DNA from: Multivorans sp965238135
GTDB taxonomy: Bacteria > Acidobacteriota > Thermoanaerobaculia > Multivoradales > Multivoraceae
Length of the DNA stretch: 64,000 bases
Assembly: GCA_965238135.1 (NCBI GenBank)
Contig: OZ250177.1
Location: 1,302,001-1,366,000 of the forward strand
Reading direction: 5' to 3'
The notes under the pieces are model-generated. The model was not told where the DNA came from. It was given only the letters and a program-made list of their open reading frames with translations, and did not search any database. Both the position numbers and the translations under genes were made by a program. Positions 60,601-64,000 of this stretch are shown piece after piece (position 1 is the stretch's first letter; every line of letters begins with the position of its first letter).

Positions 60601-60691
60601 GGCGTCGTTCGCCACGCACTACCGTGTCTTCGCCCTGATGCTGAGCGGCGCCGCCGTCGAGCTGCCGATCCGTGCAGCCGGGAACGGCTGA
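57650..60691 (+). CDS. Large membrane-anchored alkaline phosphatase/sulfatase-superfamily protein, copy 1
   Basis: 1013 residues. Five hydrophobic helices lie in about 35-190. The catalytic domain then begins with 'APIVLIVFDEWSVTS', where Asp and Glu would bind metal; 'ELAVPAMLTGKRA' is the nucleophile region, and 'VIVVTADHGVAFEPGQSRR' the distal metal motif. The formylglycine signature C-x-P-x-R of true sulfatases is not seen, so a phosphodiesterase or phospho-group transferase is more likely. Two C-terminal modules carry 'IHGWATDLADPG' and 'IEGWAADLTQSERP' followed by 'NRERPDVAQHHNDP', a repeated beta-type domain. It is the first of two tandem paralogues and may act on surface glycans. Confidence 0.82.
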   Translation: MSEYDPAASGQDRPGGRDAGPAPTAPSEVDRLELRRTLVVGVLAIAGLSSLAFAQPVYDVLRRAPEFFAIRNLYLGDLLALVTVLAAGPTLALSAPGVAARFLRPSWTRSAIAVPVGLLTALIALQAVRGLPAVVAMTLALAAGAGCAWAYLRFQGVRSFALLLSVAAVVVPAMLVLDGRVRKSAAAPNQAILAELGDTGARAPIVLIVFDEWSVTSILDAEGAIDRERLPNLARLADRATWYPNTTAAADVSELAVPAMLTGKRAEQGRLPTLAEQPVNLFTLLARSHDIYAVEPVTSLCPPDLNLLAEGRPSFNERFNLLISDLTVVWLNLTLPDVWAQGLPEVTQTWSAFGQDQASNSSNSSAPPTDEPVQRALRHLSEADRAAEFRRFGASIKPPGQRPGLYFLHTLLPHLPWEYLPSGRTYRVTRTRVHGLDRELWTNDSWPVRHHQKRYLLQVQFVDLLIGELIDKLESLDLFDPSVIVVTADHGVAFEPGQSRRLLDVGDASGHQPLDLAAVPLIVKAPFQHQAAIDNAQTSLADLTPQILELAGADASVAPRNQDTGAPSLVGKYAAHVEVPIDREPWRRERLEEQTRLLDGTNDPMAIGAVPTLHGRQIADLPRQSSEVRIRLETPDVWDNVDLDRTALPAIVQGILTGPESLLERSVAVALNGIVGATVRPHQTGAGDIRITALMPERHFRPGLNQVDVFLVSEQPDSLELEHVQRPPGFVYELAWGQPGQDAALLRRSRSLVDADVARIPIQRTDKAQLIGYLEGGHRADAAIHGWATDLADPGSTLVILSFLDGSPFWAGTTTSERENVAKRFGREHLYSGFSRRPRPGDERDSRASDTLKTIRREGFVTYAVSRRGIASRLQFFYAPLEEENRAEILPISDGRRLPVRQTGGGFDGAVDLVVKPGKRTMIEGWAADLTQSERPRQIVLYRDGEFQIALGVNRERPDVAQHHNDPRLLRTGFRGEVPGAPEPASFATHYRVFALMLSGAAVELPIRAAGNG

Positions 60692-60706
60692 GTAGGGGTC
60701 CGCGTC

Positions 60707-63700
60707 ATGCCCGCCGCAGCTTCCTCCGAGGCGCCGGTCCGAGAACGCCGCCACTCTGCCTCCGGAAGCTGGACCACCGCTCTCCACCTGCCGGCGCTGT
60801 GGACCTTCGCTGTAGCCCAGCCGACGCTCGATCTGATTGGCGGCCAGCCCGACTTCCTGGTCGCCCAACGGCTGACCGGGGCGCCGCTCGCCGCCCTTGC
60901 GCTCGGAGGCGCGATCGTCATCCCCGCGTTGCTGGCATTGCCGCTCCTCGTGCCGCGCCTACGCACCAGCCTCGTTGCGCAGTTCTGGGCCGACGGAGCT
61001 CGCGCCCTGCTCGCCGGAGCGTTCATCCTCCAGTTGCTCCACCCGCTGCCGGCCGCCGTGGCGCTGGTCCTGTCGATGATCGGCGGCGCCGGCGTCGCCT
61101 TCTGCCTGAACCGCTACCGCGGCTTCTCGAACCTGGTTGCGGTCACCGCCGTTGCGGCCATCATCGCGCCGCTTCTCTTCCTGCTTCGGCCGGGCGTTCG
61201 GGGCCTCCTCGCGACCGGCTCGGCGACCCAGTTCGAAGCCGACGCCGTGATCGCCGAAGCGCCGGCGCTGCGGAGCGACCTGCCGATCGTTCTCGTGGTC
61301 TTCGACGAGTTGCCGACGAGTTCGCTGCAGCGACGCGACGGCTCGATCGACGAACGCAGGTTCCCCGCATTCGCCGGCCTTGCCGCGGGTGCTGACTGGT
61401 ACGTGCGTGCCGTCACTCCCGGGTTGGAGACGTCCAAGGCGGTTCCCGCCCTGCTAACCGGCAGGCTTCCCCGAAAGGACACGACCGCCCACTACAGCGA
61501 CCACACCTCGAATCTCTTTGCATGGCTGGCGGCCAGGGGCGACTACCGAGTCGTGGCTCACGAGACGGTGTCCCACCTCTGCCCACCCGCGGTGTGCAGC
61601 GAGACGCAACCGAATCCGTGGCGACAACTCCCGAACGCAGCCGACGACCTGAGCGTCGCCTACGGTCACCTGCTCCTACCACCCTCGCTCCAGACCCGCC
61701 TGCCCTCCGTAAGTCACGCCTGGACCGGATTCCGCGCCGACCGCTCGAGCCCGGAGGTCGACCGGAGCCCGGCCGCCGGCGGCGTCCTCGATCAGAATGT
61801 TCCGCGCCTCGTCGACGACTTCCTGCGGCGCATCGACGGGGGGGCGCGCCGCCCTACGTTCTACTACCTCCATCTGAACCTGCCGCACCGTCCCTGGAAG
61901 TACCTGCCAAGCGGCCGTGAGTACACGCCCGCCGGCACGCCGGTCAGCCCCCCGGGCTTCGAAAGGCCGGGCCTGCCCAACGACGAGGGGACAACGACTC
62001 ACGGCCTGCAGCGTCATCTGCTCCAGGTGGGCTACACCGATCGTGTGCTGGGACAGGTTCTCGATCGACTGAAGAAAGCCGGCATCTACGACCGCGCTCT
62101 GATCGTCGTCGCCGCGGACCATGGCCACAGCTTTCGACCTGGACAGCGTCGGCGTTCACCAACCGCGGCGAACGTCGAAGACGTGCTCGAAGTGCCCTTG
62201 CTCGTCAAGCGCCCGGGACAGACCGAAGGAGCCACCTTCGACCACCTCGTTCAGACGATCGACATCGTGCCAACCATCGCGGCGGAGATCGGCGCCCAGC
62301 CGCCCTGGCCTGTCGACGGCAAGCCGCTCCACGATCCTTCGTCACGCGAGATCCGTGTCTGTTGCTTCAAGGAGGGCGACGCCGTCCGCAGTTTCCGCAC
62401 CGACCCGATCCGCCGGCAACAAACCCTCGACCGCCTGGATCGACTCTTCGGCGGCAACGCGGAGAATCCGTTCCAGGGCGTCTTCGCAGCCGGGCCGAGG
62501 CCCGATCTTCTCGGACGCGCCGCCAATGGCCTGATCGGGAGCGACGCTGCCGGTGACGACCCGGTCGCAGGCGGGACGGCCTTCCTCGAGGGCCAGAGCG
62601 CCTACCGGAATGTAAGGCCCGAGACCGGCTTCATCCCGAGCCTGGTCAGCGGTCGAATCGAGCCCGGCGTCGCTGACGGAATGCAAGTGGCCATCTCGGT
62701 CGATGGCACGGTGCGGGCCACGGCGGAGACCTTCACCGACAGGGGAGCAAGCCGCTTCGCGGCGCTGGTCGAGGAGCGGTGGCTCACGGCGGGCGGCCAT
62801 GAGATCGGCGTCTACGCGATCCGCGGCGGCAACGACCCGCCCGGGGACCAGCTCCAGACCGTCCTCACGCCGCTCTCGAGTAGCGGGCAGGCGCCGCAAC
62901 TCGTGATGGAGGCAGGAAGAATGCGCGGCGTCGAGCTGGGCGATCGGTTTCTGGAACGAGCGAACCACCTCTTCCAGGGCGATGTGGAGGCCCAGGTCGG
63001 AGGGTTTCTCGGCCGCATGCTCTCCAGACCCGGCGAACGGCTGCTCCGCCCAGACGAGTTCTTCGTTTTCGGCGGTCAGGAACTGCTCTACCGAGGCCAG
63101 GATGACCCGTCGCGGCGGCGCATCCGGCAGCGCGGCGACGAACGGCAACAGATGCTGTTCCGCATCTTTCTCCCCGCGGCCCTACTGGAAAGGAAACCGG
63201 TGCTCCTGCTGGCGAGGAGCGGCGATCAAGTCCAGCAACTGGACCCTCCACGACCGCCCGCAACGTTCGAGCTGAGCCGCGATACCGAGGGCCGGCAAGT
63301 GCTGCTGCGGCGCCCCGGCAACACCCCGGACGCCGTACCGGAACACATCCCTGTCGAGTCGGCCGGCAACGAGATCATCGGTTTCGTGGACGGCTGGACC
63401 CGGGACCGCAGGCGGATCCTCGGATGGGCCGCCGATCGCCGCGATCCGGGAAGCGACCAGGAGATCGTGGCCTTCCTCGGCGACCGCGAATTCTGGGTCG
63501 GCAGGACGGGACTCCGGCATGACGGCGCTTCCGAGCTTGCCGGACACCTCCAGAGCGGCTTCGGGATCCTCGACGAGCGGGTCTCGACTTCGGATCGGCT
63601 CCCGACAGCCGGCGACCAGGCCGCAATCGAACGCGAGGGACTCGTGGTCTACGGGGTCTCGCGCCGCAACGTCGCCGCCCGGCTCCCCTTCGCCTATCGA

Positions 63701-64000
63701 CCTCTTGAGCGTGACCCGGACGGCGCCGAGGTTCTTCCCGTGAGCGACGGACGGAGGCTACCGGTACAGCCTCCGCAAAACGGCTTTGGCGGAGCGATCG
63801 ATTCGGTGGCCAAGCCCGCGCGGCGCACGCTGCTCGAAGGTTGGGCCGGCGATCTCAGGCAGGGCGAACGGCCGCGCCAGATCGTCATCTACCGAGGCGG
63901 CCAGTTCCTCACCAGTCTGGGTACGAACCGGGAGCGACCCGACGTCGCCGAGCACCACCGCGACCCCCGACTGCTGCGCACCGGTTTCCGGGGTCCGGTG
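60707..64000 (+). CDS. Large membrane-anchored alkaline phosphatase/sulfatase-superfamily protein, copy 2, cut by window edge
   Basis: A stop-free frame from ATG 60707 runs to the window end, giving at least 1098 residues; copy 1 suggests roughly 35 more. It has N-terminal helices ('ALALGGAIVIPALLALPLLV'), then 'LPIVLVVFDELPTSS', 'KAVPALLTGRLP', 'NLPHRPWKYLPSGREY' and 'LIVVAADHGHSFRPGQRRR', matching copy 1 in order. The end carries the same two modules ('ILGWAADRRDPG' and 'LEGWAGDLRQGERP' with 'NRERPDVAEHHRDP'). An additional ~150 residues lie between the catalytic part and the modules. It starts 15 bases after copy 1, so a tandem duplication in one operon is clear. Confidence 0.85.
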   Translation, partial: MPAAASSEAPVRERRHSASGSWTTALHLPALWTFAVAQPTLDLIGGQPDFLVAQRLTGAPLAALALGGAIVIPALLALPLLVPRLRTSLVAQFWADGARALLAGAFILQLLHPLPAAVALVLSMIGGAGVAFCLNRYRGFSNLVAVTAVAAIIAPLLFLLRPGVRGLLATGSATQFEADAVIAEAPALRSDLPIVLVVFDELPTSSLQRRDGSIDERRFPAFAGLAAGADWYVRAVTPGLETSKAVPALLTGRLPRKDTTAHYSDHTSNLFAWLAARGDYRVVAHETVSHLCPPAVCSETQPNPWRQLPNAADDLSVAYGHLLLPPSLQTRLPSVSHAWTGFRADRSSPEVDRSPAAGGVLDQNVPRLVDDFLRRIDGGARRPTFYYLHLNLPHRPWKYLPSGREYTPAGTPVSPPGFERPGLPNDEGTTTHGLQRHLLQVGYTDRVLGQVLDRLKKAGIYDRALIVVAADHGHSFRPGQRRRSPTAANVEDVLEVPLLVKRPGQTEGATFDHLVQTIDIVPTIAAEIGAQPPWPVDGKPLHDPSSREIRVCCFKEGDAVRSFRTDPIRRQQTLDRLDRLFGGNAENPFQGVFAAGPRPDLLGRAANGLIGSDAAGDDPVAGGTAFLEGQSAYRNVRPETGFIPSLVSGRIEPGVADGMQVAISVDGTVRATAETFTDRGASRFAALVEERWLTAGGHEIGVYAIRGGNDPPGDQLQTVLTPLSSSGQAPQLVMEAGRMRGVELGDRFLERANHLFQGDVEAQVGGFLGRMLSRPGERLLRPDEFFVFGGQELLYRGQDDPSRRRIRQRGDERQQMLFRIFLPAALLERKPVLLLARSGDQVQQLDPPRPPATFELSRDTEGRQVLLRRPGNTPDAVPEHIPVESAGNEIIGFVDGWTRDRRRILGWAADRRDPGSDQEIVAFLGDREFWVGRTGLRHDGASELAGHLQSGFGILDERVSTSDRLPTAGDQAAIEREGLVVYGVSRRNVAARLPFAYRPLERDPDGAEVLPVSDGRRLPVQPPQNGFGGAIDSVAKPARRTLLEGWAGDLRQGERPRQIVIYRGGQFLTSLGTNRERPDVAEHHRDPRLLRTGFRGPV

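Noticed and set aside
57650..64000. True sulfatases
   Set aside because: The formylglycine signature C-x-P-x-R is not seen in either protein. Only the superfamily core is supported.

Overview
The DNA is GC-rich with densely packed genes on both strands. A TonB-dependent outer-membrane receptor, an Elp3-type radical SAM/acetyltransferase, a bacterial topoisomerase VI pair, an aceE-type pyruvate dehydrogenase and several natural toxin-antitoxin pairs point to a Gram-negative bacterium. Acidobacteriota or a related environmental phylum is my best guess, but there is no rRNA or other decisive marker here. I saw no CRISPR array, integrase, transposase or tRNA gene.

Layout. 1-4.3 kb is accessory. 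It holds a multi-pass membrane protein cut by the left edge, a nucleotidyltransferase, a small membrane protein homologous to the N-terminus of the cut one, a short secreted glycine-rich peptide, a nucleotidyltransferase remnant and a Phd/PIN pair. 4.4-17.4 kb is mainly metabolic: a GNAT/enolase-superfamily pair resembling N-succinylamino acid racemase operons, an SDR/enoyl-CoA hydratase pair, an NAD-salvage group (nicotinamidase, NadE, nicotinate phosphoribosyltransferase), an Elp3 homologue, an SDR, a Trm9-like methyltransferase and a Uma2-type protein. 17.5-21.2 kb holds a secreted serine hydrolase and a DUF4238 gene flanked by inverted copies of a MITE-like repeat.

21.2-28 kb is one tightly spaced minus-strand run: a two-domain LolA-like protein, a TonB receptor, then Top6B and Top6A. 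28.3-32.9 kb carries a DUF898 membrane protein coupled to an M48 peptidase, a phytanoyl-CoA dioxygenase-like protein, a truncated GST and a secreted hypothetical protein. 32.8-37.4 kb is a second accessory block: AbrB/PIN, a DUF4143 ATPase, an Hsp15-like protein and HipBA with twin operator-like sites. 37.5-43.3 kb encodes the pyruvate dehydrogenase complex in the order E1-E2-E3 (minus strand). thiC follows behind a TPP riboswitch.

45.5-47.4 kb is an ATPase/DUF4276 pair that could be a defence module. 47.5-54.3 kb has a phosphotransferase-family protein, a NatAB-like ABC exporter operon whose second permease is fused to a CPBP (CAAX protease) domain, a rhomboid-like membrane protein and an HD protein. 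54.4-56.3 kb is an HTH/IrrE-like plus PIN pair. ispG and two tandem giant membrane sulfatase-superfamily proteins close the window; the second runs off the right edge.

The most unusual signal is a roughly 60-base double hairpin found in three places. Its loops are nearly invariant while its stems differ by paired substitutions. Two copies sit inside the MITE-like repeats around the DUF4238 gene and one overlaps the stop codon of an ABC permease gene.
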